Origin: Micromonospora sp. PLK6-60
GTDB lineage: Bacteria; Actinomycetota; Actinomycetes; Mycobacteriales; Micromonosporaceae
Length of the DNA: 64,000 nucleotides
NCBI RefSeq assembly: GCF_019890675.1
Contig: NZ_JAIOAA010000004.1
Span: 372,001-436,000 of the forward strand
Direction of reading: 5' to 3'
Part shown: piece after piece, positions 36,968-45,519 of the stretch
Layout: each line of letters begins with the position of its first letter
Numbering within the stretch: position 1 is the first letter of the stretch
The notes under the pieces: model-generated
Told to the model about the DNA's origin: nothing
The model's database searches: none
The model's input: only the letters and a program-made list of their open reading frames with translations
Program-made: the position numbers and the translations under genes

Positions 36968-38614
36968 CGCCTCGGTCATGGGGACGCGGACGCCGGTGCG
37001 CTGGGCGACCTCGCGGGCGTCGTCGTAGCCGGCGTCGACGTGCCGGATGACGCCCATCGCCGGGTCGTTGGTGAGCACCCGCTCGATCTTCTGCCCGGCG
37101 AGGGCGGTGCCGTCGGCGACGCAGACCTGCCCGGCGTGGATGGACCGGCCGATGCCGACCCCGCCGCCGTGGTGGAGGGACACCCAGGACGCCCCGCTGG
37201 CCGTGTTGACAAGCGCGTTGAGCAGCGGCCAGTCGGCGATCGCGTCGGAGCCGTCGGCCATCGCCTCGGTCTCCCGGTAGGGGCTGGCCACGCTGCCGCA
37301 GTCCAGGTGGTCCCGGCCGATCACCACCGGCGCGCTCAGCTCGCCGGCGGCGACCATCTCGTTGAACCGCACCCCGGCGACGTCCCGCTCGCCGTAGCCG
37401 AGCCAGCAGATCCGGGCCGGCAGGCCCTGGAAGGCGACCCGTTCGCCGGCCATCCGCATCCACCGGGCCAGGGACTCGTTCTCCGGGAACAGGTCGAGGA
37501 TGGCCCGGTCGGTGGCCGCGATGTCCTTCGGGTCGCCGGACAGCGCGGCCCACCGGAACGGGCCCTTGCCCTCGCAGAACAGCGGCCGGATGTACGCCGG
37601 CACGAAGCCGGGGAAGTCGAAGGCTCGCTCGTACCCGCCGAGCTTCGCCTCGCCGCGGATCGAGTTGCCGTAGTCGAAGACCTCCGCGCCGGCGTCGAGG
37701 AAGCCGACCATCGCCTCGACGTGCTTCGCCATCGAGGCCCGGGCCCGGTCGGTGAACTCGGCCGGCTTCGCCGCGGCGTAGTCCCGGGCGTCGGCCAGCT
37801 CCACCCCCTCGGGCAGGTAGGACAGCGGGTCGTGCGCGCTGGTCTGGTCGGTGACGACGTCGATCGCCACCCCCCGGCGCAGCAGCTCCGGGAAGACGGT
37901 GGCGGCGTTGCCGACCACGCCGACGGACAGCGCCCGGCGGTCCCGCTTCGCGGCCAGCGCCCGCTCGACGGCGTCGTCGAGGGAGTCGGCGATCTCGTCG
38001 AGGTAGCGGTCGTGCGCCCGGCGCTCCAGCCGGGACCGGTCCACGTCCACGATCAGGCAGACGCCGCCGTTCATGGTGACCGCGAGGGGCTGCGCGCCGC
38101 CCATCCCGCCGCAGCCGGCGGTGAGCGTCAGCGTGCCGGCCAGGGTGCCGGTGAACCGCTTCGCGGCGACGGCGGCGAACGTCTCGTAGGTGCCCTGGAG
38201 GATGCCCTGGGTGCCGATGTAGATCCAGGAGCCGGCGGTCATCTGCCCGTACATGGTCAGGCCGAGCGACTCCAGGCGGCGGAACTCCGGCCAGGTGGCC
38301 CAGTCGCCGACCAGGTTGGAGTTGGCCAGCAGCACCCGGGGCGCCCACTCGTGGGTGCGCATGACGCCGACCGGGCGGCCGGACTGCACCAGCATCGTCT
38401 CGTCGTCGCGCAGCTCGGTGAGCGTCCGCACCAGCGCGTGGTACGACGGCCAGTCCCGGGCGGCCTTGCCGGTGCCGCCGTAGACCACCAGGTCGTCGGG
38501 GCGCTCGGCCACCTCCGGGTCGAGGTTGTTCATCAGCATCCGCAGGGCGGCCTCCTGCGGCCACCCCTTCGCGGTGCGGGTGGTGCCGCGGGCGGCGCGG
38601 ACGGGCTGGTGCAT
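36965..38614 (-). CDS. hutU: Urocanate hydratase
   Basis: A 549-residue NAD-dependent urocanase, second enzyme of histidine breakdown. Family segments include [38 protein letters not shown] (NAD-binding), [16 protein letters not shown] and [20 protein letters not shown] with the catalytic-region cysteine. GAGGAG lies seven bases before the ATG. It follows the RpiR-type regulator after 12 bases; its stop codon is part of repeat copy B. Confidence 0.97.
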   Translation of the reverse strand: MHQPVRAARGTTRTAKGWPQEAALRMLMNNLDPEVAERPDDLVVYGGTGKAARDWPSYHALVRTLTELRDDETMLVQSGRPVGVMRTHEWAPRVLLANSNLVGDWATWPEFRRLESLGLTMYGQMTAGSWIYIGTQGILQGTYETFAAVAAKRFTGTLAGTLTLTAGCGGMGGAQPLAVTMNGGVCLIVDVDRSRLERRAHDRYLDEIADSLDDAVERALAAKRDRRALSVGVVGNAATVFPELLRRGVAIDVVTDQTSAHDPLSYLPEGVELADARDYAAAKPAEFTDRARASMAKHVEAMVGFLDAGAEVFDYGNSIRGEAKLGGYERAFDFPGFVPAYIRPLFCEGKGPFRWAALSGDPKDIAATDRAILDLFPENESLARWMRMAGERVAFQGLPARICWLGYGERDVAGVRFNEMVAAGELSAPVVIGRDHLDCGSVASPYRETEAMADGSDAIADWPLLNALVNTASGASWVSLHHGGGVGIGRSIHAGQVCVADGTALAGQKIERVLTNDPAMGVIRHVDAGYDDAREVAQRTGVRVPMTEA

Positions 38615-38626
38615 CTCGTACTCCTC

Positions 38627-39478
38627 TCAGCCGAGGAACAACTGGCGGCGGGCGGCGGACGACTCGAACGCCTCGAGCCGGGCCTGGGTCTCGGCCGGGG
38701 TGGCGTCGCAGATCGCCTGGAGCACCACCATGGCCAGGGTCATCGGGGCGGTGTGCAGGTCGAAGACGAGGCCGGTGCCGACGGCGGCGGGCAGCACCAG
38801 CGCGGCGTACTCGGCGGCGGGGCTGACCGGCGAGTCGGTGATGGCGACCACGGTCAGCCCGGCGTCCCGGGCGGCGCGCAGCGCGTCCAGCGTCTCCCGG
38901 GGGTAGCGGGGCAGCACGAAGGCGAGCAGGGCGCGGGCCCCGGCCGCGGCGGCCTGCTCCAGGCGGTCGGTGAGCAGGCTGCCGCCGTCGTCGAGGACCC
39001 GCACGTCGGGGTGCACCTTCGCGGCGAAGTACGCGAAGTAGGCGGCCAGCGGCGCGGCGGCGCGCAGCCCCAGCACGGGCAGTGGCCGGCTGGTGGCGAG
39101 CAGCCGGCCGGCCTCGGCGATCCGGTCCCGGTCGGCCAGCTCGCCGGCGAGCCGGTCCAGGTTGCCCATCTCGGCGCGGACCGCCCGCTGGAGTTCGTTG
39201 CCGGCGTCCGCGCCGTCGGGGCCGCCGGCCGGGGTCAGTTCCCGCAGCCGGCGGCGCAGCGCCGGGTAGCCGTCGTGGCCGAGCGCCACCGCGAACCGGG
39301 TGACCGAGGGTTGGCTCACCCCGGCCAGCTCGGCCACCTCGGCGGCGGACAGGTACGCCGCGGCGGTGGCGTGCTGCACGAGGCAGTGCGCGATGCGCCG
39401 CTGGGTCGGGGTGAGTCGGACGCCCTGGAACAGGTCGAGCAGCCGGTCCGGCGCCCCGGCGACAGCTCCCTCATTCAT
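38627..39478 (-). CDS. RpiR/MurR-family transcriptional regulator (hut operon)
   Basis: A 283-residue regulator with an N-terminal helix-turn-helix (AAEVAELAGVSQPSVTRFAV, residues 43-62) and a C-terminal SIS sugar-isomerase-like domain (VLGLRAAAPLAAYFAYFAAK ... VVAITDSPVSPAAEYA). SIS domains usually bind phosphosugars, which is odd for a histidine operon; the effector might be an intermediate such as urocanate. As first gene of the operon it probably regulates itself. A good promoter lies just upstream and the ATG at 39478 appears leaderless. Confidence 0.88.
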   Translation of the reverse strand: MNEGAVAGAPDRLLDLFQGVRLTPTQRRIAHCLVQHATAAAYLSAAEVAELAGVSQPSVTRFAVALGHDGYPALRRRLRELTPAGGPDGADAGNELQRAVRAEMGNLDRLAGELADRDRIAEAGRLLATSRPLPVLGLRAAAPLAAYFAYFAAKVHPDVRVLDDGGSLLTDRLEQAAAAGARALLAFVLPRYPRETLDALRAARDAGLTVVAITDSPVSPAAEYAALVLPAAVGTGLVFDLHTAPMTLAMVVLQAICDATPAETQARLEAFESSAARRQLFLG

Positions 39479-39484
39479 GCCGCG

Positions 39485-39513
39485 ACTCTATGCATAAAAA
39501 CTTTCAGAGGCAA
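39485..39513 (-). promoter_or_regulatory. Promoter of the hut operon (leaderless)
   Basis: On the minus strand TTGCCT (-35, 39508-39513), 17-base spacer, TAGAGT (-10, 39485-39490), then six bases to the ATG. The AT-rich spacer (GAAAGTTTTTATGC) is a possible operator. Confidence 0.65.
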
Positions 39514-39618
39514 CCGTCCGCGCGGACCGGGCGCCCGTCCCATCCCGCCGCCCACGGGTCGGTGCCGGTGCGCGTTCTCTGTACTATCCGCACGGCGGGT
39601 GAGCAGAGGAGTCGTGGC

Positions 39619-41505
39619 ATGCAGCCGGTTGGTCCGTACAGGTTCACCGAGGCGCTGGGCGTCTGCCAGGTGGGTACGGCCTGGTGGGCCGTCGACGGGC
39701 AGGATCGGCTGGTCACAGTGGCCCTGCTCGAGGGCGCCGCCGCGACCGATGTGGCCTGGCGACAGGCCTTCGGCAACGCGGCCAACGCGATGGCGCAGGC
39801 GCCGGGCGGTCAGCGGTACGTCAACGCCGACCTCGACGCCGCGCAGCCGTGGGTCGCCTACCCCTCCGAGGAGGGGATGGGCGCCCAGCGTCTCTTCCAG
39901 ACCCTCGGCATGGACCTGCACCCGCCCGAGGCGCAGGCGACCGTGCTGATCCCGGCAACGGACGCGATAACCTCACCGCCGCGCCCGGTCTCCGGCGCGC
40001 CGACGTCCGGCTCGCCCACGCCCACCTCCGGGCCGCCGCACCTGCCGTGGGCGATGCACGCCACCGGTCAGCAGCCGACCGTCCACGTGCCCCAGCAGCC
40101 GGCGCCGCAGGTCGCCGTACCGTCCACACCGGTCCCGGCGCCCACGGACCCGGCACCCGCCGACCCGTTCGCCGACCCGACCCGCCGCATCCAGCCGCTG
40201 CCGGCCGGCAGCGGCCCCGCCCGCTCCGGCGCGGCGCTCTGGCTCGCCGTCGCCGCGCTCGTGCTGGGCATCCTCGCCGGGGTCGGCGCCGTCGGCGTCG
40301 CCACCGCCGGCGGTGACGAGGCCGGCGACCCCGCCCCTGCGACGGCGTTCCCGGCCGACGACGCGGTGCGGCCGGGGCTGAGCCCGTGGGCCAACGCCGC
40401 GCCGTCCAGCCCGCAGGAGCGGGCCCTCGCCGCGGCCGGGCCGTCCCTGGTGTTCCTCGAGGCCGTCTTCACCGGCTACCTGCGGGACCGCGCCACGAAC
40501 GCCCCGGTGCGCACCACCCCGATCACCTTCAGCCGGCGGTGCACCGGCTTCGTCGTCGACCCCAACGGCCACGCCCTGACCAGCAGCTCCTGCGTGCGCC
40601 CCGGCGAGGAGTACGCCCGGCGGATCGCCCTGGACGCGGTGGCCCGGATGCTGGTGCGCGAGGGCAAGCTCGCCGAGAACCAGGTCGAGAACTACGTCAC
40701 CACCAACCTGGAACGGACCGTGTTCACCGGGGTGGACCAGGGCACCGAGCCGGCGACCCAGCTCTTCGCGCAGCTCAACGAGGCCAAGGGCAACGTCACC
40801 GAGGACCCGGCCATCGGCGGGCAGGTGGTCTCGGCGCAGACCGAGGAGACGGGCAACGTCGCCCTGGTCAAGCTGAACCGCACCGGCCTGCCCGCGGTCG
40901 GCCTCGACCCCGGGGCCGTGGTCAGCGAGAGCGGCAACCTGCTCGTCCTCGGCTTCGCCACCACCGACGCCGACTTCCGGACCGCCACCTACCGGCCCCG
41001 CACCATGAGCGTCAAGATCGCCGGCACCGGCCGGCGCGGTGACGTGTCGATGTGGCGCATCGGCGAGGACCTCGGCAACACCTCCTACGGCGGCGTCGCC
41101 ATCGACCCCGCCGGCCGGGTCATCGGGCTGATCGACCAGGACCTGGCCCGGCCCGACCGGGCGAACCGGGTGGTGCTGCCCGCGTCCGCCTTCACCGGCC
41201 TGCTCGGCGAGGCGGGGGTCAAGGCCGAGCCGGGCGAGTCCGACCGGCTCTACCGCGCCGGGCTGGACGCCTACTTCACCGGCCGGTACGCCACCGCCGC
41301 CGACGACCTCGCCACGGTGGCCCGGCAGGTGCCCGACAACCGGCTGGCCGAGGCGTACCGGCAGCACGCCGACAGCCGGGCACAGCTGGAGGGCGAGCCG
41401 GCGAGCGCGCCGGCCTGGGCCTGGTGGCTGCTTGCCGGCGCGGGCGGCCCGCTGCTGGTGCTGCTGGTCCTGCTCGTCGTGCTGAACGCCCGGCGTCGGC
41501 CGTGA
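39619..41505 (+). CDS. Membrane-anchored trypsin-like pseudo-protease with kinase-lobe-like N-terminus
   Basis: A 628-residue protein. Residues 1-120 resemble the first strands of a serine/threonine kinase (GPYRFTEALGVCQVGTAWWAVDG) without catalytic residues. A Pro/Thr-rich linker leads to a membrane helix near residues 205-230 (ALWLAVAALVLGILAGVGAV). The extracellular part looks like a trypsin/HtrA fold (RRCTGFVVDPNGHALTSSSC), but the usual N-H-V of the catalytic histidine is replaced by SSC; GNTSYGGVAIDPAGRVIGLI stands where GNSGGP would be. A second membrane helix ends the protein. Probably a catalytically weak or dead sensor/scaffold. Its stop overlaps the next gene (GTGA). Confidence 0.65.
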   Translation: MQPVGPYRFTEALGVCQVGTAWWAVDGQDRLVTVALLEGAAATDVAWRQAFGNAANAMAQAPGGQRYVNADLDAAQPWVAYPSEEGMGAQRLFQTLGMDLHPPEAQATVLIPATDAITSPPRPVSGAPTSGSPTPTSGPPHLPWAMHATGQQPTVHVPQQPAPQVAVPSTPVPAPTDPAPADPFADPTRRIQPLPAGSGPARSGAALWLAVAALVLGILAGVGAVGVATAGGDEAGDPAPATAFPADDAVRPGLSPWANAAPSSPQERALAAAGPSLVFLEAVFTGYLRDRATNAPVRTTPITFSRRCTGFVVDPNGHALTSSSCVRPGEEYARRIALDAVARMLVREGKLAENQVENYVTTNLERTVFTGVDQGTEPATQLFAQLNEAKGNVTEDPAIGGQVVSAQTEETGNVALVKLNRTGLPAVGLDPGAVVSESGNLLVLGFATTDADFRTATYRPRTMSVKIAGTGRRGDVSMWRIGEDLGNTSYGGVAIDPAGRVIGLIDQDLARPDRANRVVLPASAFTGLLGEAGVKAEPGESDRLYRAGLDAYFTGRYATAADDLATVARQVPDNRLAEAYRQHADSRAQLEGEPASAPAWAWWLLAGAGGPLLVLLVLLVVLNARRRP

Positions 41506-43286
41506 GCGCCGCCGCCCCGACCCGGCCCGCCACCGACGGCTACCGGTCCCGCGGACTGTCGCACCTGCTGTCGGTCACCATCGTCGTGGTGGTCGGGATC
41601 CTGCTGGTGCACGTGCTGGTCGAGACCTGGGCGCAGGTGCTCAGCGGGCCGACCAGCACCGACCCCCGGGCCAACCTGGACAACGCGGCGCAGTGGCCCA
41701 AGCAGCTCAAGACGCTGCTCTATCTGGGGCTGGCCGGGCTCACCGTGGTGAAGGTGGTCGTCGACCGGCTCTGGCACCGGTTCCGGACCGGGGCCGACCT
41801 CGCCCTGCTGGTGCTCGGCCTGATCATGGTGCTCGCCGGCCTGGTGAACGACTCCTCGCTGAGCCTGATGGGCCAGGCGCTGTTCGTCTACTTCCGTGGC
41901 GTCCTGGTCTTCTACGCCCTGCGGGCCGCCGACCTGGCACCCGGCCTGGTCCGCCGGCTGCTGCTGGTGGTCGCCGCCGTCGTCGGGGTCAACGTGCTCC
42001 TCGCGCTGGTGCAGATGCTCGTCGGGGCGCCGGCCTACCGGATGCTCGGCTGGGTGGACATGACCTGGGCCGAACAGAGCCGGGCCCAGGGCCTGCAACC
42101 CCACCCGAACCACCTCGGGCACCTGCTCGGGCTGGCCCTGCTCGGCTTCATCGCCTGGGTCGCGGTGCGGCCGCGGGTCCACCGCGCCTGGTGGGCGGTG
42201 GCGGCCGTGGTGGCGCTGGCGCTGTCGGCGAGCCAGTCCCGCGAGTCGTTGCTCGGCGTGCTGGTCGCCGGGGTGCTGATCGCGATCCTGGTGCGCGGCA
42301 GCGCCCGGCGCGTCCTCACCGTCTGCCTCATCCTGGCGCTGTGCACCGCCGCGCAGATCGCCGCCCGGCCGGACAACCGGGCCGAGTGGGAACGGCGGCT
42401 GGGCAACGCCTTCACCAGCTTCCTCCACCCGGCCGGCAGCGAGCACCGGACCGCGGCGCCGCCGGCGGCCGGCCCGGCCTCCCCGCGCCCCGCCGGCTCG
42501 CCGGCCGCCGCGCCGAGCCGATCCGCCGCGCCGAGCGGGAAGCCCACCGGGAAGCCGAAACCGTCGGTCACGGCCACCCCGAAGCCCACCGCGCAGCCGT
42601 CCGGGCCGGCCGCCGGGCCCGCGCCGAGCCCGTCACCGGCACCGGTACGCGAGATCCGGGTGCTCTATCTCCAGCAGGCCGCCGACATCCTGCCGCGCCA
42701 GCCCCTCCTCGGCTTCGGCATCGGCCAGTTCGGTGGCGTGGTCGCCGAGAAGAACAACCCGGACTGGCACAAGAACCCGAAGCTCGGGCCGAAGGGCTTC
42801 AACCGCTACGGCTTCCAGGCCGTCCAGATCGACTCGTTCTGGCTGCACCTGGTCATGGAGGCCGGCGTACTCGGGCTCATCGCCTTTATAGTGTGGCTCT
42901 ACTTCGTGCTGCGGCCCCTGCTGGCCGCGCTGCGGCGGCGGGGCCGGGAGCGCACCGCGCCGCCCCCGTCCGCCGCGGTGGTGTGGGGCGTCGGCGCGCT
43001 GGTCTTCGCCGCGCTGGTCGCCTTCCTGTCCCCGGCCTTCGAGGACCCGCTGTTGCCGGCTCTGCTGTGGACCGTGGTCGGGCTCGCCTGGTGGGCCTGC
43101 CGCCGCTCCCGCGAGGAGGAGGCCTCGATCTACACCGCGGCGACGGAGATGCTGCCGGTGGTCCGCCGTCCCTCGGACACCGGCGACGTCAACACCCACA
43201 TCCTCGCCACCGACGACATCCTGGCCCTCGCCCGCCGGTCCCGGCGGCCGGGCGGGAACCGGCCGGACGGTGGAAGCGCCCACTGA
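41502..43286 (+). CDS. O-antigen ligase/polymerase-like membrane protein (Wzy/WaaL family)
   Basis: A 594-residue polytopic protein with about 11 membrane segments. The family hallmark is the large periplasmic loop with the RAQGLQPHPNHLGHLLG and SRESLLGVLVAG regions before a final helix set. A Pro/Ala/Ser/Lys-rich insert of about 70 residues (42450-42650) and the following QPLLGFGIGQFGG segment form the outer loop. It probably polymerises or ligates sugar repeats of an envelope glycan. The start is a GTG in a GTGA overlap with the preceding gene. The C-terminal tail is cytoplasmic and basic. Confidence 0.85.
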   Translation: MSAAAPTRPATDGYRSRGLSHLLSVTIVVVVGILLVHVLVETWAQVLSGPTSTDPRANLDNAAQWPKQLKTLLYLGLAGLTVVKVVVDRLWHRFRTGADLALLVLGLIMVLAGLVNDSSLSLMGQALFVYFRGVLVFYALRAADLAPGLVRRLLLVVAAVVGVNVLLALVQMLVGAPAYRMLGWVDMTWAEQSRAQGLQPHPNHLGHLLGLALLGFIAWVAVRPRVHRAWWAVAAVVALALSASQSRESLLGVLVAGVLIAILVRGSARRVLTVCLILALCTAAQIAARPDNRAEWERRLGNAFTSFLHPAGSEHRTAAPPAAGPASPRPAGSPAAAPSRSAAPSGKPTGKPKPSVTATPKPTAQPSGPAAGPAPSPSPAPVREIRVLYLQQAADILPRQPLLGFGIGQFGGVVAEKNNPDWHKNPKLGPKGFNRYGFQAVQIDSFWLHLVMEAGVLGLIAFIVWLYFVLRPLLAALRRRGRERTAPPPSAAVVWGVGALVFAALVAFLSPAFEDPLLPALLWTVVGLAWWACRRSREEEASIYTAATEMLPVVRRPSDTGDVNTHILATDDILALARRSRRPGGNRPDGGSAH

Positions 43287-43327
43287 GAACAGCCGTTCGG
43301 CGGACCTCCGACCAGCGGACCGGTGCA

Positions 43328-43333
43328 TAGAAT
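43328..43333 (+). promoter_or_regulatory. Possible -10 box upstream of GT2 unit
   Basis: TAGAAT about 113 bases before the short frame at 43446; no clear -35. CGACATGTGTCG palindrome follows at 43359-43370. Confidence 0.25.
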
Positions 43334-43445
43334 CCGGGATGCAAAGCGGCGACATGTGTCGATCCGGTGACGCTTCGGGGTGACATCCGGGGCGTTCCGG
43401 ACGCCAGGTCGGACAAGAGAACGTGCACGGGGGGCGGTTATCGAC

Positions 43446-43523
43446 ATGGACGTACGGGAATGGGCGTCGACATCGGACGGTGACTCACCGGCCGTCGACG
43501 CGGCAGGTGACGATCGCCGGTGA
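43446..43523 (+). CDS. Possible 25-residue leader peptide coupled to the GT2 gene
   Basis: ATG at 43446 behind a G-rich ribosome-binding site (GGGGGGCGG), 25 codons, and a TGA that overlaps the next ATG (TGATG). The product starts MDVREWASTSDGD and is acidic. The overlap implies translational coupling with the glycosyltransferase. No known relative is recalled. Confidence 0.35.
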   Translation: MDVREWASTSDGDSPAVDAAGDDRR

Positions 43524-44422
43524 TGGTCCAATCTTCTGATCCGCCGGCCCTCGGCCCGTGGCCGGCGTCGTACGGCGCCCAGTGGCGACCGGAGGTCATC
43601 GCGCCCGGCGCCCGATCGGCCCACCGGGAACGGCCCACGACCCCGGTCATCTCGGTCTGCATCGCCGTCCGGAACCGGCCGGACCTGCTGGTGAAGTCCG
43701 TACGCAGCGTCCTCGCCGGCGACTTCCCCGACTACGAGGTGGTGATCGTCGACGACGGTTCCACCGTCCCGGTCCAGGAGAGCCTCGCCGGGGCCGGTCT
43801 GCTCGCCGACGACCGGATCCGGCTGGTCCGCCAGCCGCCCGCCGGCATCAGCGCGGCCCGGAACACCGCGTTGCGGGTGGCCCGTGGCCGCTACGTCACG
43901 GTGCTGGACTCCGACGACGAGCTGGCGCCGGACGGCCTGAGCCGGATCCACGCGGCGCTCGCGGGCACCGGGGCGCGCTGGGTCTACACCGACTACGAGG
44001 AGCTCACCAGCGCCGGCAGCCGGGTCATCCGGCTGCCGTCGTTCGACTCGCCACGGCGGATGCTGTGGTCCGTGCTGACCCGGCCGCGGCTGCCGTTCAA
44101 GCACTCCGGCATGTCCATGGAGCGGGAGCTGCTCACCAGCATCGGCGGGTACGACGAGCACACCCCGATCAAGGTGGACGTCGAGCTGGTCCTGCGCGCG
44201 CTGGCCAGCGGAGTGCACCTGGCCCACCTCGGCCACCCGGTGGTGCGCTTCCACCGCCACGACACGAACATCAGCCGCCGCCGGCTGGCCGGCCTCGCGG
44301 TCTGGTACCGGCTGATCAACACGTACGGCGACAGCCGGGTGCCCGGCGTCGCCCTGGCGGTGGTGGCGGCCCGCGCGGCCAGCGAGATCGGCAAGGCCGT
44401 GGTGACCGCCCTGGGCAGGTGA
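43523..44422 (+). CDS. Family 2 glycosyltransferase
   Basis: A 299-residue inverting glycosyltransferase with GT-A fold. The N-terminal PVISVCIAVRNRPDLLVKSV, VVIVDDGSTVPVQ and VTVLDSDDELAPDGL (DxD metal motif) are clear; the C-terminal part has the acceptor-binding region FKHSGMSMERELL and the Arg/His-rich RFHRHDTNISRRR. It likely adds a sugar to a lipid-linked repeat unit of an exopolysaccharide. The ATG at 43523 overlaps the stop of a short leader frame; a GTG at 43520 would also fit. Confidence 0.88.
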   Translation: MVQSSDPPALGPWPASYGAQWRPEVIAPGARSAHRERPTTPVISVCIAVRNRPDLLVKSVRSVLAGDFPDYEVVIVDDGSTVPVQESLAGAGLLADDRIRLVRQPPAGISAARNTALRVARGRYVTVLDSDDELAPDGLSRIHAALAGTGARWVYTDYEELTSAGSRVIRLPSFDSPRRMLWSVLTRPRLPFKHSGMSMERELLTSIGGYDEHTPIKVDVELVLRALASGVHLAHLGHPVVRFHRHDTNISRRRLAGLAVWYRLINTYGDSRVPGVALAVVAARAASEIGKAVVTALGR

Positions 44423-44471
44423 GACCGGGCCGGAGCCGGGCCCGTGGCCCGGCTCCGGCCGGCTCGCGACC

Positions 44472-45494
44472 TCAGCTCGCCAACACCCGCCGGTAGACCG
44501 CGGCGATCCGCTCCGCCACCAGCCGCTCGTCCAGCCAGGCGTTCTTCTCCCGCCCGTCGGCCCGCCGCCCGGCCCGCAGCACCTCGGCCGTCCGGTCGGC
44601 CAGGTCCCGCACCAGCCGGTCCCGGTTGGCGCCCTCGACCGGGCCGTCCGGGAAGCCGACCACCGCGCCCGGCCGCACCCCGTCCAGCACCTCGGCGACG
44701 TCACCCACGTCCACCGACACCACCGGAAGGCCCATCGCGGTGGCCTCCTTGACCACCGTGGGCGAGCCCTCCTTGCCCCGCCGGGAGGTGAACAGCAGGA
44801 CGTCGGCGGCGTCGAACTTGCGGACCAGGTCGGTCTGCAACTGGCCGGGCGCGTGCAGGATCAGCTCCCGCACCGCCGGATCCCGCCGGCGCAGCTCGGC
44901 CACCACGTCGGCGAAGACGTCGTACCCCTTCACCTCGCGGGCCGGGTCGGCGGCGAAGAGCACCACCCGGGACGGTTCGGGAAGGCCGAACTGGCGGCGG
45001 GCGGCCGCCCGGTCGCCCGGCCGGAAGAAGGAGAAGTCCACGCCGTTGGCGATGATGTGCCCCTCCGGGTCGCCGGCCGTCTCGGCCAGTCGCCGGGAGA
45101 CGTAGATCCGGGCGCGGGTGCCGCCCCAACCGGCCTTGGTCATCAGGCGCTGGCGCGGCACGTTCACGTCGCTGCCGTACAGGGAGAGCACGGTCGCCGG
45201 ATGGTTGGCCAGCCGGGCGGCCGGCGCGGCCATGCCGTAGTGCACGTGCACGATGTCGTAGCCGCCGTCCTGCACCCGGCGGCGGACCCGGGGACCGGCG
45301 GTCAGGTAGTCGAGCTTGCCCCGCGACTGCGCGATCACCTCCACGTCCACGTGGTGGCCCAGCGCCCGCAGCGCGGTCACCTGGCGCTGCACGAAGATGC
45401 CCCGGTAGCTGGTCGGGTCCTCCGGCCAGAGGTTGGTCACCGCGAGGACCCGCAGCGGGCGGGTGGTCGTGGCGGGGTCGATCAGGTGCGTCAA
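44472..45494 (-). CDS. GT4 glycosyltransferase
   Basis: A 340-residue GT-B enzyme. It has LRVLAVTNLWPEDPTSYRGIFVQRQ at the N-terminus, IVHVHYGMAAPAARLANH, LFAADPAREVKGYDVF and the nucleotide-sugar motif GKEGSPTVVKEATAMGLPVV. It should act on exopolysaccharide precursors. The start is a TTG at 45494 after a GGGAG site; no other start precedes conserved sequence. It lies 25 bases downstream of the flippase gene and likely shares its transcript. Confidence 0.87.
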   Translation of the reverse strand: MTHLIDPATTTRPLRVLAVTNLWPEDPTSYRGIFVQRQVTALRALGHHVDVEVIAQSRGKLDYLTAGPRVRRRVQDGGYDIVHVHYGMAAPAARLANHPATVLSLYGSDVNVPRQRLMTKAGWGGTRARIYVSRRLAETAGDPEGHIIANGVDFSFFRPGDRAAARRQFGLPEPSRVVLFAADPAREVKGYDVFADVVAELRRRDPAVRELILHAPGQLQTDLVRKFDAADVLLFTSRRGKEGSPTVVKEATAMGLPVVSVDVGDVAEVLDGVRPGAVVGFPDGPVEGANRDRLVRDLADRTAEVLRAGRRADGREKNAWLDERLVAERIAAVYRRVLAS

Positions 45495-45519
45495 CTGTGC
45501 TCCCAGCAGAGATCCGGCG

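Noticed and set aside
37040..39949. A 969-codon open frame on the plus strand over hutU and the regulator
   Set aside because: It lies antisense to well-supported hutU and rpiR genes and its product is Gly/Arg/Pro-rich without domains, as expected of third-position GC bias.
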